From assembly GCF_026968045.1 (NCBI RefSeq), contig NZ_JAPVBQ010000001.1, positions 1,067,238-1,131,237 of the forward strand: a stretch of 64,000 nt of DNA, given 5' to 3'. The notes beneath the pieces were generated by a model, which did not search any database, was not told the origin of the DNA, and saw only the letters and a list, made by a program, of their open reading frames with translations. The stretch's first letter is position 1, and each line of letters starts with the position of its first letter. The DNA is from Modestobacter sp. VKM Ac-2977 (lineage in GTDB: Bacteria; Actinomycetota; Actinomycetes; Mycobacteriales; Geodermatophilaceae). This document shows positions 40,101-49,529 of the stretch, piece by piece. The position numbers were made by a program, and so were the translations under genes.

Positions 40101-41123
40101 ATGCGTCGCGCCCCGAGACTGGTCACGGTCTCCACAGCAGCACTGCTCGCCAGCGGCCTCGCCGCCTGCTCGTCGGACTCCTCGGCCGTCGAGACCGACG
40201 CCGCCGCGGACTTCACCCCGATCACCGTCGAGCACGCCTTCGGGACGACGACCATCGAGTCCGAGCCCGAGCGGGTGGCCACGGTGAACTGGGCGAACCA
40301 CGAGGTTCCGCTGGCCCTCGGCGTCGTCCCGGTCGGCATGGCCGCCGCCAACTTCGGTGACGACGACGGCGACGGCATGCTGCCGTGGGTCTCCGAGCGG
40401 CTCGAGGAGCTGGGCGGCGAGACCCCGGTGCTGTTCGACGAGACCGACGGCATCGACTTCGAGGCGGTCGCCGACACCGACCCCGACGTCATCCTCGCCG
40501 CCTACTCGGGGCTGACCCAGGAGGACTACGACACGCTGAGTGAGATCGCGCCGGTCGTGGCCTACCCGGAGGCGCCGTGGGCGACGCCGTGGCGGGAGAT
40601 GATCGAGGTCAACGCCGCCGGCATGGGCATGGCCGAGGAGGGTGACGAGCTCATCGCCGACATCGAGCAGGACATCGCCGACACCGTCGCCGAGCACCCC
40701 GAGCTCGAGGGCAAGTCGACGATGTTCCTCACCCACGTGGACACCAGCGACCTCAGCGAGGTCAGCTACTACACCCCGTACGACACCCGCAGCGCCTTCT
40801 TCGAGGACCTCGGGCTGTCCACCCCGTCCAGCGTGGCCGAGGCCTCCACCGACAGCGAGCAGTTCTCCGGGACGGTCAGCGCCGAGCAGGTCGACGTGTT
40901 CGACGACGTCGACATCATCGTGACGTACGGCGGCCAGGAGCTGGTCGACGCGCTGAACGCCGACCCGCTGCTGTCGCAGATCCCGGCGGTCGCCAACGGG
41001 TCGATCGTGTTGCTCCCGGACACCCCGCTGGGCACGGCGGCGAACCCGACGCCGCTGGCCATCCCCTGGGTGCTCGACGACTACGTGGACCTGCTCGCCG
41101 AGGCCGCCGACAAGGCAGCATGA
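40101..41123 (+). CDS. iron-siderophore ABC transporter, substrate-binding lipoprotein, 340 aa
   Basis: Start ATG 40101 after GGAAGGACCCC. A lipoprotein signal ends at the lipobox LAAC with C23. The FecB/BtuF-type periplasmic-binding fold follows: ITVEHAFGTTTIESEPERVA, WANHEVPLALGVVPVGMAAA, ADTDPDVILAAYSGLTQEDY, VDVFDDVDIIVTYGGQELVD and the C-terminal [20 protein letters not shown]. It binds ferric-siderophore outside the membrane and delivers it to the two FecCD permeases encoded immediately downstream. The stop overlaps the next start by four bases. Confidence 0.92.
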   Translation: MRRAPRLVTVSTAALLASGLAACSSDSSAVETDAAADFTPITVEHAFGTTTIESEPERVATVNWANHEVPLALGVVPVGMAAANFGDDDGDGMLPWVSERLEELGGETPVLFDETDGIDFEAVADTDPDVILAAYSGLTQEDYDTLSEIAPVVAYPEAPWATPWREMIEVNAAGMGMAEEGDELIADIEQDIADTVAEHPELEGKSTMFLTHVDTSDLSEVSYYTPYDTRSAFFEDLGLSTPSSVAEASTDSEQFSGTVSAEQVDVFDDVDIIVTYGGQELVDALNADPLLSQIPAVANGSIVLLPDTPLGTAANPTPLAIPWVLDDYVDLLAEAADKAA

Positions 41124-42163
41124 CCTCGGTCCTGGCCACCCCGGCCCCGGACGCCGCCGTCGTGCGGCGCCCGGGGCCGGTCCGGTTCCTCTGGCTGCTG
41201 GTCGTGGTCGGGTTGCTGGTCGCCCTGATGGCCCTCTCGGTCGCCGTGGGCTCCCGCGGGGTCGGCTGGTCCGACATCCTCGCCGCGCTCGGTGGGTCCA
41301 CGGACAACATCGGGCAGGCGGCGGTGACCAAGCGGATCCCGCGCACGGTCCTGGCGGTCGTCGTCGGCGCTGCGCTGGGCCTGTCCGGTGCGGTCATGCA
41401 GGGCGTCACCCGCAACCCGCTGGCCGACCCGGGGGTGCTCGGCATCAACATGGGCGCCTCGCTCGCGGTGGTCGCCGGCATCGCCTGGTTCGGCCTGTTC
41501 TCGGCGACCAGCATCGTCTGGACGGCGATCGTCGGCGCCGGCGTCGCGGCGGTCTTCGTCTACGCCGTCGGCTCCCTGGGTCGGGGTGGGGCGACCCCGC
41601 TGAAGCTCGCCCTGGCCGGCGCGGCCACCTCGGCCGCGCTCACCTCGTTCATCACCGCGGTGGCCCTGCCCCGCGGCGACATCGTGGAGAACGTCGTGTC
41701 CTGGGAGATCGGCGGCGTCGGCGGCGCCACGTTCGACGGCATCGGCACCGTGGCGCCCTTCCTCCTCCTGGGCCTGGTCGTCAGCCTGCTGTCCGCGCGC
41801 AGTCTGAACTCCCTCGCCCTGGGCGACGAGCTCGCCGCCGGCCTCGGGGAGCGGGTCGCCCTCGCCCGGGGTGTGGCCGCGCTCGGGTCGGTCCTGCTGT
41901 GCGGCGCCGCCACCGCGGTCGCCGGGCCGATCGGGTTCGTCGGGCTCGTCGTCCCGCACCTGTGCCGGCTGCTGGTGGGCGTGGACCACCGCTGGCTGCT
42001 GCCCTTCTCCGCGATCGCCGGCGCGTGCCTGCTGACCGGCGCCGACGTGCTCGGCCGGATCGTGGCCCGCCCGACCGAGCTGGACGTCGGCATCCTCACC
42101 GCGATCATCGGCGCCCCGTTCTTCATCGCGATCGTCCGCCGGCAGAAGGTGCGCGAGCTGTGA
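41120..42163 (+). CDS. FecCD-family iron-siderophore permease, 347 aa
   Basis: Start ATG 41120 overlapping the binding-protein stop. Nine to ten membrane segments. Family marks are [40 protein letters not shown] and [19 protein letters not shown]. It forms the membrane pore together with the second permease (42160) and is powered by the ATPase at 43209. The stop overlaps the next GTG start. Confidence 0.93.
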   Translation: MTSVLATPAPDAAVVRRPGPVRFLWLLVVVGLLVALMALSVAVGSRGVGWSDILAALGGSTDNIGQAAVTKRIPRTVLAVVVGAALGLSGAVMQGVTRNPLADPGVLGINMGASLAVVAGIAWFGLFSATSIVWTAIVGAGVAAVFVYAVGSLGRGGATPLKLALAGAATSAALTSFITAVALPRGDIVENVVSWEIGGVGGATFDGIGTVAPFLLLGLVVSLLSARSLNSLALGDELAAGLGERVALARGVAALGSVLLCGAATAVAGPIGFVGLVVPHLCRLLVGVDHRWLLPFSAIAGACLLTGADVLGRIVARPTELDVGILTAIIGAPFFIAIVRRQKVREL

Positions 42164-43212
42164 CCGCCGTCGTCACCCCAGCGCCCTCGACCGTCGACAC
42201 CGTCGCCCGCGGGCGCGTCCGCCGTGCGGCCCGCCGGCGGCTGGTGATCACCCTGCTCGCGCTCGCCGTCCTGGTCGCCTTCGCGGTGACGCTGATGGTG
42301 GGGCGCACCTTCTACCCGCCCGGGGACGTGCTCCGCGTCGTCCTGGGCTCCGACGTCCCCGGGGCGTCCTTCACGGTCGGGACGCTGCGGCTGCCGCGCG
42401 CCGTCCTGGCGGTGGTGGCCGGGCTCAGCTTCGGCCTGGCCGGCGTCACGTTCCAGACGATGCTGCGCAACCCGCTGGCCAGCCCCGACGTCATCGGCAT
42501 CACCTCGGGGGCCAGCGCCGCGGCGGCCTTCGCGATCGTGATCCTGGGCTGGTCCGGCACCGCGGTGTCGGTCACCGCGATCGTGGCGGCGCTCGGGGTG
42601 GCGCTGCTGATCTACATGCTGGCGTTCAAGGACGGCGTCGCCGGCACCCGGCTGATCCTGATCGGCATCGGCGTCGCCGCCATGGGCAAGAGCATCACCT
42701 CCTACGTGTTGTCGAAGGCCGGGGCGTGGGACTTCGCGGAGGCGCTGCGCTGGCTCACCGGCAGCCTCAACGGCAGCACCTGGGAGGCGACCGTGCCGGC
42801 CCTGGTGGCGCTGCTGGTGTTCGGGCCGGTCCTGCTCGGGCAGACACGCAACCTCTCCGCGCTGCAGCTGGGCGACGACACCGCCTCCGCGCTGGGGGTC
42901 CGGGTGGAGCGCACCCGGGTCATCGCGATCGTCGCCGCGGTCGCCCTGCTGGCCTTCGCCACCGCCGCGTGTGGTCCGATCGCGTTCGTGTCGTTCCTGG
43001 CGGGCCCGATCGCAGCGCGGCTCGTGGGGCCGAACGGCTCGCTGCTGGTGCCTGCCGCGCTGGTCGGGGCGCTGCTCGTGCTCGTGGCCGACCTGTGCGG
43101 CCAGTACGCGTTCGGCACCCGCTACCCGGTCGGCGTGATCACCGGCGTGCTCGGGGCGCCGTACCTCATCTACCTGATCGTCCGCAGCAACCGCACCGGA
43201 GGCTCCTTGTGA
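42160..43212 (+). CDS. FecCD-family iron-siderophore permease, 350 aa
   Basis: Start GTG 42160 overlaps the previous stop by four bases. It is a second FecCD subunit with the same topology: [40 protein letters not shown] and [20 protein letters not shown]. The two permeases would pair as a heterodimer. The stop overlaps the ATPase start (GTGA). Confidence 0.93.
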   Translation: MTAVVTPAPSTVDTVARGRVRRAARRRLVITLLALAVLVAFAVTLMVGRTFYPPGDVLRVVLGSDVPGASFTVGTLRLPRAVLAVVAGLSFGLAGVTFQTMLRNPLASPDVIGITSGASAAAAFAIVILGWSGTAVSVTAIVAALGVALLIYMLAFKDGVAGTRLILIGIGVAAMGKSITSYVLSKAGAWDFAEALRWLTGSLNGSTWEATVPALVALLVFGPVLLGQTRNLSALQLGDDTASALGVRVERTRVIAIVAAVALLAFATAACGPIAFVSFLAGPIAARLVGPNGSLLVPAALVGALLVLVADLCGQYAFGTRYPVGVITGVLGAPYLIYLIVRSNRTGGSL

Positions 43213-44045
43213 CCGCCACCCACTCACTGGCAGCCGAGGACCTCACGCTGGCCTACGGCGAGCGCACCGTGATCGAGGGCCTGGACCTGCTGGTGCCGCC
43301 CGGGCGGATCACCGCGGTCGTCGGGGCGAACGCCTGCGGCAAGTCGACGCTGCTGCGGTCGATGTCGCGGCTGCTGGCCCCGCGCAGCGGGCGGGTGCTG
43401 CTCGACGGCAAGGCGGTGCACCGGCTGCCGGCCAAGGAACTGGCCCGCACGCTCGGTCTGCTGCCGCAGTCGCCGATCGCGCCGGAGGGGATCACGGTCG
43501 CCGACCTCGTCGGCCGAGGGCGGCACCCGCACCAGCGGGTGTTCTCCCGCTGGAGCAAGGAGGACGACGCCGCGGTGGCGGCCGCCCTCGACGCGACGGA
43601 GACGACGCCGCTGGCCGACCGGGCCGTCGACGAGCTCTCCGGCGGGCAGCGCCAGCGGGTGTGGATCGCGATGGCGCTGGCCCAGCAGACCGACCTGCTG
43701 CTGCTCGACGAGCCGACCACCTTCCTGGACGTCGCGCACCAGATCGAGGTTCTCGACCTGCTGACCGACCTCAACCGGACCCGCGGGACGACGATCGTGA
43801 TGGTGCTGCACGACCTCAATCTGGCCGCCCGCTACGCCGACCACCTGGTCGCGCTGTCCGGTGGGCAGATCCACGCCGCCGGCACCCCGGAGGACGTGCT
43901 CACCGAGGAGTGCGTGCGCGCGGTGTTCGGGCTCGACAGCCAGGTGATCGTGGACCCGACCTCGGGCAAGCCGCTGATGCTGCCGATGGGCCGCCACCAC
44001 ACCGCCCCGCGCGCCGACGTCCTGCAGAGCACGTCCGGCAGCTGA
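43209..44045 (+). CDS. iron-siderophore ABC transporter ATPase, 278 aa
   Basis: Start GTG 43209. The ABC ATPase of the uptake system has Walker [10 protein letters not shown] (39-47), Q-loop [14 protein letters not shown], signature [15 protein letters not shown], Walker [10 protein letters not shown]-loop and the H-switch VLHDLN. The last 58 residues ([19 protein letters not shown] onward) form the regulatory tail. The coding DNA for that tail (43871-44045) recurs with 92% identity at 45940-46114. Last gene of the operon controlled by the IdeR-like box. Confidence 0.94.
   Translation: MTATHSLAAEDLTLAYGERTVIEGLDLLVPPGRITAVVGANACGKSTLLRSMSRLLAPRSGRVLLDGKAVHRLPAKELARTLGLLPQSPIAPEGITVADLVGRGRHPHQRVFSRWSKEDDAAVAAALDATETTPLADRAVDELSGGQRQRVWIAMALAQQTDLLLLDEPTTFLDVAHQIEVLDLLTDLNRTRGTTIVMVLHDLNLAARYADHLVALSGGQIHAAGTPEDVLTEECVRAVFGLDSQVIVDPTSGKPLMLPMGRHHTAPRADVLQSTSGS
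43871..44045 (+). repeat. first copy of 175-bp ABC ATPase 3' end
   Basis: This segment and 45940-46114 align without gaps over 175 bp with 14 differences, mostly at third codon positions, and both end in the stop codon TGA. The DNA between the two copies carries an ArsR regulator and two SRPBCC proteins. Confidence 0.9.
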
Positions 44046-44080
44046 ACCGCCGGGAGGACGCAAGGCAGGGAACCAGACCT

Positions 44081-44093
44081 GGCTTATATAACC
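44081..44093. promoter_or_regulatory. palindromic TTATATAA region upstream of the ArsR gene
   Basis: GGCTTATATAACC is a near-perfect 13-bp palindrome in an otherwise very G+C-rich region, 24 bp upstream of the ArsR start. It could be both a -10 element and the autoregulatory operator. Confidence 0.4.
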
Positions 44094-44116
44094 GGGAGCC
44101 GGTACGTTTCTGGATC

Positions 44117-44524
44117 ATGCACGCGTTCGACGTCCTCGGCGACCCTCGACGCCGGCGCATCCTGGAGCTGCTCGCCGACGGCGAGCAGACCTCTGGCGCG
44201 ATCACGGACGTGCTCCGGGCTGAGTTCGCGATCTCCCAGCCGGCTGTCTCACAGCATCTGCGCGTGCTGCGTGACAGCGGTTTCACCTCGGTGCGAGCTG
44301 AGGGCGCTCGCCGGTTCTACGCCGTCGAACCCGCGGCGCTGAGCGAGGTCGACGCATGGCTGGACCGCTTTCGCCGGTTCTGGGAACAACGCCTCGACGC
44401 CCTGGGGACCGAGCTGGCCCGGGGCAAGCGTGCAGCTCGGCCTGCGACTGGCGGGGAGCCCCCACGACCGGCCGAGTCCGGCACCGATGCGGACGCGACC
44501 GATCCTTCAGCGAGGGGGACGTGA
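44117..44524 (+). CDS. ArsR-family regulator, 135 aa
   Basis: Start ATG 44117. The winged-helix domain is MHAFDVLGDPRRRRILELLA, then AEFAISQPAVSQHLRVLRDS and GFTSVRAEGARRFYAVEPAA. No metal-binding cysteine pair is present; the form with VLGDPRRRRIL and an RFYAV wing is the subgroup that usually stands next to an SRPBCC/AHSA1 protein. The C-terminal 40 residues are low-complexity. It is followed at once by the SRPBCC gene, and both are probably regulated together from the palindrome at 44081. Confidence 0.88.
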   Translation: MHAFDVLGDPRRRRILELLADGEQTSGAITDVLRAEFAISQPAVSQHLRVLRDSGFTSVRAEGARRFYAVEPAALSEVDAWLDRFRRFWEQRLDALGTELARGKRAARPATGGEPPRPAESGTDADATDPSARGT

Positions 44525-44525
44525 C

Positions 44526-45170
44526 ATGAAGGACGTACTGGACGAACTGGCTGCCGCGCGCCGGGCTGTGGGCAGAGGCAGCGTGCCTGCCGGCGACGCG
44601 TACACCGTCGAGGTGCGGCGTCGATACGAAGCGCAGATCGACGACGTCTGGGATGCCCTCACCAACCCCGAGCGGCTGCATCGCTGGTTGAGACCGGTCA
44701 CCGGGGACCTGCGGCTCGGTGGGGAGTTCGAGCTGGACGGTGGTGAGCACGGCGAGATCCTCCGGTGCGAGCCGCCGCGTCTGTTGAAGGTGTCCTGGCT
44801 CTACGGGCCGGACGCCGACGCGTGGCCCGGCACGAGCGAAGTGGAAGTGCGCCTGCTCCCGGGCCCCACCGGCGACACCGCATTCGAACTGGTCCACGCA
44901 GCGGTCGTCGAGGAGCCCCTCTTCCCGACCTACGGCCCCGGCGCCGGCGGCGTTGGCTGGGACCTGGCTCTCCTCGCCCTGGCCCAGCTGTTGGCCGATG
45001 GAGAGGCCGCCGACCACGAGGGGGTCCAGAAGTCGCCCGAGGGGCGGGAGTTCATCCGGCGCAGCGCCGCTGCCTGGGGACAGGCTCACCTGGCCGCCGG
45101 CGGCGAACCGGAGCACGTCGCGGCGGCAGTCGAGGCCACCACCGAGTTCTACGCACCCGACCCGACCTGA
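44526..45170 (+). CDS. SRPBCC (AHSA1-like) protein, 214 aa
   Basis: Start ATG 44526, two bases after the ArsR stop. Helix-grip fold: VEVRRRYEAQIDDVWDALTN, PERLHRWLRPVTGDLRLGGE, GEILRCEPPRLLKVSWLYGP and VEVRLLPGPTGDTAFELVHA. The C-terminal extension (GVGWDLALLALAQLLADGEA onward) is unusually long for AHSA1 proteins. Co-location with an ArsR regulator of this type is standard. Ligand unknown. Confidence 0.88.
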   Translation: MKDVLDELAAARRAVGRGSVPAGDAYTVEVRRRYEAQIDDVWDALTNPERLHRWLRPVTGDLRLGGEFELDGGEHGEILRCEPPRLLKVSWLYGPDADAWPGTSEVEVRLLPGPTGDTAFELVHAAVVEEPLFPTYGPGAGGVGWDLALLALAQLLADGEAADHEGVQKSPEGREFIRRSAAAWGQAHLAAGGEPEHVAAAVEATTEFYAPDPT

Positions 45171-45316
45171 CATCCCCGCTGCGGTCGGCTGACCAGCATC
45201 CCTGGCGCTCGAACCGCCGATGAGAACGGTCGATCTCGACGGATCTCAGACCTCCGTCGAGGAGCCGGACGAATGGCACAAACGGCATGTCGTCCCACAC
45301 TTGAGGAGCACGAGCC

Positions 45317-45808
45317 ATGAAGCAGACCAACTCGATCCGGATCGCCCTGCCGCGGGAGGGCGTGGCCCAGCTGCTCGCCGACCCGGCACATTTCCCGAAG
45401 TGGCTGCGGGGCCTGGTGCTGCACGAGCCGGTGAGTGGGACACACGGGCAGCTCGGGACCAGGTCGCGGGTCGTGATGCAGTCGGGGCAACGGGAGATGG
45501 AACTCACCGAGACGATCACACGCCGGGAGCCGGCAGACCTGCATGAGATCCCCACAGGGATCGTCGTCCACTTCGACCGCGAGGTCGTCGGCGCGGGCAT
45601 GTGGAGCGTCGTACGCGACCGGCTGACCGAAGCCGATCCAGAGACGACGCTCTGGGAGAGCGAGAGCGAGTACCGGTTCAACGGTCTGCTGATGCGACTG
45701 GTGGGGCTGCTCATGCCCGGCTCTTTCCGCAAGCAGGCGCAACAGCACATGCAGGACTTCAAGGAGTTCGCCGAACAGGGGAAGGACGTCCGCGACGGGC
45801 AGAACTGA
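45317..45808 (+). CDS. SRPBCC-like protein, 163 aa
   Basis: Start ATG 45317. Another helix-grip protein with IRIALPREGVAQLLADPAHF, PKWLRGLVLHEPVSGTHGQL, MELTETITRREPADLHEIPT and a C-terminal helix (GSFRKQAQQHMQDFKEFAEQ). It belongs to the polyketide-cyclase-like branch. It lies 146 bp downstream of the AHSA1-like gene on the same strand and may be part of the same acquired module. Confidence 0.82.
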   Translation: MKQTNSIRIALPREGVAQLLADPAHFPKWLRGLVLHEPVSGTHGQLGTRSRVVMQSGQREMELTETITRREPADLHEIPTGIVVHFDREVVGAGMWSVVRDRLTEADPETTLWESESEYRFNGLLMRLVGLLMPGSFRKQAQQHMQDFKEFAEQGKDVRDGQN

Positions 45809-45939
45809 TCTGCCGCAATCAGCACCGAAGGTCTTCGACGACGATCGGCAGCTGTTCGACGCGCCCGGTCACGGGATCACCAGGGCGTGATCACGATCGG
45901 GGACTGGCGCTCCCACGTTCGGGTTTCTGGTGAGCGATT

Positions 45940-46114
45940 CCACGCCACCGGCACTCCGGAGGACGTGCTCACCGAGGAGTGCGTGCGCGCCGTCTTCGGC
46001 CTGGACAGCAAGGTGATCGTCGACACCACCTCGGGCAAGCCGCTGATGCTGCCGATGGGCCGCCACCACACCGCCCCGCGCGCCGACGTCCTGCAGGGCA
46101 CACCCGGGAGCTGA
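45940..46114 (+). pseudogene. orphan duplicate of the ABC ATPase 3' end
   Basis: This 175-bp segment is 92% identical to 43871-44045 and encodes the last 57 residues of the ATPase ([20 protein letters not shown] onward). It is open from a GTG at 45887, but no ATPase core remains, so it cannot hydrolyse ATP. It is best read as the leftover 3' end of an original or diverged copy of the ATPase gene after the ArsR/SRPBCC module was inserted. Confidence 0.85.
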
Positions 46115-46390
46115 CGGTCTCGAGGCCGTCAGGTCGCGGGCGGCAGTGCCGGCCGCGGGGGACTTCGATGGGCAACTGGGCCCCGTCGCCCGAGGTCTGT
46201 GGGTCGTACCCCGGCGCACCGCCGTGCTCCGGGACGTCCACACCTCGGGGCGGTTACGCACTGTTGCGAGTCATGCGCGGACGGCGATTCCGGTTGCAGT
46301 CTCAACTACCGACCCATGGTCGTCAACAGCTACACTGTGTGACTAAGGACGGGGTTTCAGTCCGAAGTTGCGCCGCTAGGCTCACTCTCT

Positions 46391-47848
46391 GTGGTTACGC
46401 ACATTGATCGTTCCATTGCAAAGAGTGACGAGACAGCCCGGCACCTGAGTCGGAGGTACCGCTACCAGGGCAATCGAGTCCGCGACGATGCCATCACCGT
46501 TGCGCCGAACCCGTGGCTGATCACCGCGCTGTTCGTCGTCATCCTCGTCGCCGCCCTGGCCTGGTTCGACTGGCGCGGCACTCCTGGGTGGACCGTCTAC
46601 GGCACGGCCGTGGCCGTGCTCCTCGGCGGGAAGCTGCTGCTGTCCCTGCTGCCCGCCCGCCGATGGAAACGCCCCCCGGACCTGCGCGTCGCCGTGGTCG
46701 TCCCGTTCTACAACGAGGACCCGGCGATCCTCAGCCGTGCCCTGGCGAGCATCGACGCCCAGACGCACGTCCCCACCGCGGTCTACATCGTCGACGACGG
46801 GTCGACGCTCCCCGACGCTCGGCGAGTGGCCCAGCTGTGGGCGGCGACTCGTCCGCACGCCACCGTCGTCCATCAGCCCAACGCAGGTAAGCGCGAGGCG
46901 ATGGGGCAGGCGTTCCGTGCCCTCGCCGACCAGGTGGACGTGTTCGTGTGCGTCGACTCCGACACCGTCCTGGAAGCCGACGCCATCCGGAGAGGGCTGG
47001 CCCCGTTCTCTGATCCAGAGACCGCCGCCGTCACGGGCACCGTGGTTGCTCTGAACCAGGATGAGGGTCTGCTGCCCCGCCTGCTGGACCTGCGGTACGT
47101 GAACGCCTTCCTGTACGAGCGGGCCGCCTACTCGCGTCTGGGGTCCGTGCTCTGCGTGTGTGGGTCGCTGGCGTTCTGGCGGGCCGCCATCGTCAAGGAG
47201 CACCTGGACGAGTTCCTGGGGCAGACGTTCCTGGGGGCGCCGGCCGTCGCGGGGGACGACCGACACCTCACGAACCTGTCGCTGCTGCACGGCAACGTGG
47301 TGCTGGCTCGTGGGGCGGTGGCTCGGACGGCCGTCCCGGAGAAGAGCGGACACCTGATCCGGCAGCAGATTCGGTGGGGCAAGTCGTTCTTCCGCGAGTC
47401 CTGGTGGGCGCTGACACACCTGTCGCCGCGGCGGGTGGCGTGGTGGCTCACCGCTGTCGAGTCGGTGTCCTGGGCCGGTTTCACCGTCGGCCTGCTGATG
47501 ACCGCGTTCGTCATCCCGGCGTTCACGGGGCAGGTGCTGCTGATCGACTACCTGGGGTGGATCGTGCTCGCCGGCTACGGCCGGTCGGTGCACGTGTTCA
47601 GTGTTCAGCGGCCGGACTGGTCGCGGTGGCAGCAGGCCGGCGCCTTCCTCCTTGCTCCCGCCTACGGGATGCTGCACGTGCTGGTGCTGCTGCCACTGAG
47701 GCTGTACTCCCTGGCCACGCTGCGGCAGAGCGCCTGGGGGACCCGTGCCGCGGTCGAGGTGCAGGCGGCTCCGGTGGCCCCCGCGTCAGCGAACGTGGTC
47801 GCTGTGCAGTCGGAGGATCAGTTCCTGAGCCCGGCGGTCGCCCACTGA
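46391..47848 (+). CDS. hyaluronan-synthase-like GT2 glycosyltransferase, 485 aa
   Basis: Start GTG 46391. A processive family-2 glycosyltransferase embedded in the membrane. It has two N-terminal membrane segments (42-58, 70-88), VDDGS (134-138) for UDP binding, DSD (189-191) for the metal, GDDRHLT (288-294) with the catalytic base, and QQIRW (325-329), the Q/RxxRW motif of processive enzymes. Four C-terminal membrane helices follow. GDDRHLTN plus RQQIRWGKSFFRE is the hyaluronan synthase/NodC pattern rather than cellulose synthase. It probably makes and exports an N-acetylhexosamine-containing polysaccharide. No UDP-sugar gene is beside it. The less G+C-rich upstream sequence hints at transfer. 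Confidence 0.85.
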   Translation: MVTHIDRSIAKSDETARHLSRRYRYQGNRVRDDAITVAPNPWLITALFVVILVAALAWFDWRGTPGWTVYGTAVAVLLGGKLLLSLLPARRWKRPPDLRVAVVVPFYNEDPAILSRALASIDAQTHVPTAVYIVDDGSTLPDARRVAQLWAATRPHATVVHQPNAGKREAMGQAFRALADQVDVFVCVDSDTVLEADAIRRGLAPFSDPETAAVTGTVVALNQDEGLLPRLLDLRYVNAFLYERAAYSRLGSVLCVCGSLAFWRAAIVKEHLDEFLGQTFLGAPAVAGDDRHLTNLSLLHGNVVLARGAVARTAVPEKSGHLIRQQIRWGKSFFRESWWALTHLSPRRVAWWLTAVESVSWAGFTVGLLMTAFVIPAFTGQVLLIDYLGWIVLAGYGRSVHVFSVQRPDWSRWQQAGAFLLAPAYGMLHVLVLLPLRLYSLATLRQSAWGTRAAVEVQAAPVAPASANVVAVQSEDQFLSPAVAH

Positions 47849-47951
47849 CATCGAAGCCCTCGTTCTGCACACGCGGCTGAGCGGGGGCCGTCCTCCAGGG
47901 CGTGCCAACCCTGTCGCCGACGCGCGGAGCACGGGGGAGCGGTGGATCGAG

Positions 47952-48028
47952 TGGTGGGGCGGGTGGGGCTCGAACCCACGACCCAGGGATTATGAGTCCC
48001 ATGCTCTGACCGGCTGAGCTACCGCCCC
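47952..48028 (-). tRNA. tRNA-Met (CAT)
   Basis: On the minus strand the gene reads acceptor GGGGCGG (48028-48022) pairing with CCGCCCC, discriminator A at 47955 and an encoded CCA (47954-47952). The D arm is AGCTCAGCCGGTCAGAGC. The anticodon CAT sits in loop CTCATAA, and the T arm is GTGGGTTCGAGCCCCAC. It is most likely elongator methionine; a CAT anticodon alone cannot exclude the modified Ile-2 type. Confidence 0.94.
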
Positions 48029-48053
48029 AGGGCGTTCACGCTAGCGGTCGCCC

Positions 48054-49529
48054 TCACTCGCTCGGCACGGTGCTGCCGAGCACGCGCCCCTCGGCGTCCA
48101 GCGCCTCGACGGCCAGGTACGCCGGGTCGCCGTCCACCGGCAGGCGGGTCTCGAACCCGGACCGAGCGACCGGCTCCCCGGCCTCCGCTGCCACCTCGTC
48201 CTCCCCGGCGACCAGGCGCCAGGAGGCGACCTCGGTCGCACCGTTCCAGCTGACGTGCACGGCGCCGTCGGCAAGCACCGCGTCCGGCGGGTCCGCCGGC
48301 GTCGCGCTCCACTCGGCTCGGTAGGCGCGGTAGTTGTCGCCGCTGCCCAGTGCGGCGTCCCAGAGCAGCGTGCCGTCGGCGTCGAACTCCGAGTAGTACG
48401 GCCGCGACCCCCACCCGATGAAGACGTTGCCGTTCGGCAGCACCTCCAGGCTGCCCTGGCTGCCGGCCAGCCGGTCGGGGTCGGGCGGCAGGTACTCGGT
48501 CAGCAGCGTCGCGGTCTTGGCCTGCTCGTCGAGCGCCAGTCGCAGCCCGCGCGAGGTCGGGCCGATGTCCGGCTCGGACTGGTTGTCGAACAGCGTCAGC
48601 GTGCCGTCGGCCTGCCGCTCCGCATCGTGCTGCCAGGCGAACTCCACTCCGTCACCGAGCTCGAAGTCGCTCTCCTCGCCGCCCAGCGTCCACAGCACCT
48701 CGCCGGACCCCCGGTCGACGTCGTAGACCCCCCAGGTGTTGCGCGCTGAGATGAGCAGCGACCCGTCGGCGTCCTCGGCGACCGAGTTGACGTGGAAGTA
48801 GTCGAACGGCTCGTCCTCGGTGCCGACGTCGTCGGAGAACTCGCTCTTGGTCGCCTCCAGCGGCACGTGGTCCAGCGATCGCCAGGAGAACAGCACCTCA
48901 CCGGTCTCGACGTCGACCTCCTGGACGACGTTGTCCCACACCCAGCCGTCCTCGGGGCCGCCGACCGGGGTGAGGTCGATCTGCTCCTTGACGTAGGCGG
49001 CGATCAGCGCGGTGCCGTCGGAGGTGAGCCGCCCCTCGTGGATGTCGGCCTGCCCCGGCTCGACGTCGCCGCCGGTGGTGATCGTGGCGATCTCCCGGTA
49101 CGAGTCGTCGACGACGACGAACTCCCCGAGCCCCATCCCGACCACCGGGCTGGTGCCCTGCCACCAGGTCAGCACCGGCTCGCCGTCGAGCTCCTGCACG
49201 CGGACGTCGTAGCTGCGGCTCTCGGTCGGGTGGATCCAGATCGGCTCGCCCGTCTCGTCGACGATCAGCACCCCGTTGAGCGGCGCGCCGTCGCTCTTCG
49301 GTCCGAGCAGGACGACCGACCCGTCCGCCTCCGGTGCGGCCGCCGCCGGAGTGATCTCGATGTCGGGGGCGGTGAGGTCGGGGCGGCTGACGTACGCCGG
49401 CACGGCGGGCCCGACCGAGACCTCGGCCTCCTCCTCCGCCGCGCCGCCGTCCGTGCCGCAGCCGGCGACGAGAGCCAGTGATGAGATGCTGGCGCACATC
49501 GCGAGGGGCAGGGACCGGGTCCGCGGCAT
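48054..49529 (-). CDS. arylsulfotransferase-like lipoprotein, 491 aa
   Basis: Start ATG 49529. The signal ends in lipobox VAGC with C24, so the protein is anchored outside the membrane. The body matches the arylsulfotransferase (ASST) beta-propeller family: GVLIVDETGEPIWIHPTESR, LTWWQGTSPVVGMGLGEFVV, ADIHEGRLTSDGTALIAAYV, FDYFHVNSVAEDADGSLLIS and EFAWQHDAERQADGTLTLFD, with histidines placed as in the family. ASST enzymes move sulfate between phenols; many actinobacterial members are uncharacterised and the substrate here is unknown. An immunoglobulin-like domain forms the C-terminal 90 residues. Confidence 0.85.
   Translation of the reverse strand: MPRTRSLPLAMCASISSLALVAGCGTDGGAAEEEAEVSVGPAVPAYVSRPDLTAPDIEITPAAAAPEADGSVVLLGPKSDGAPLNGVLIVDETGEPIWIHPTESRSYDVRVQELDGEPVLTWWQGTSPVVGMGLGEFVVVDDSYREIATITTGGDVEPGQADIHEGRLTSDGTALIAAYVKEQIDLTPVGGPEDGWVWDNVVQEVDVETGEVLFSWRSLDHVPLEATKSEFSDDVGTEDEPFDYFHVNSVAEDADGSLLISARNTWGVYDVDRGSGEVLWTLGGEESDFELGDGVEFAWQHDAERQADGTLTLFDNQSEPDIGPTSRGLRLALDEQAKTATLLTEYLPPDPDRLAGSQGSLEVLPNGNVFIGWGSRPYYSEFDADGTLLWDAALGSGDNYRAYRAEWSATPADPPDAVLADGAVHVSWNGATEVASWRLVAGEDEVAAEAGEPVARSGFETRLPVDGDPAYLAVEALDAEGRVLGSTVPSE

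Noticed and set aside
45887-46114. 75-codon frame as a real small gene
   Set aside because: It is a 92%-identical copy of the tail of the ABC ATPase with no catalytic core.
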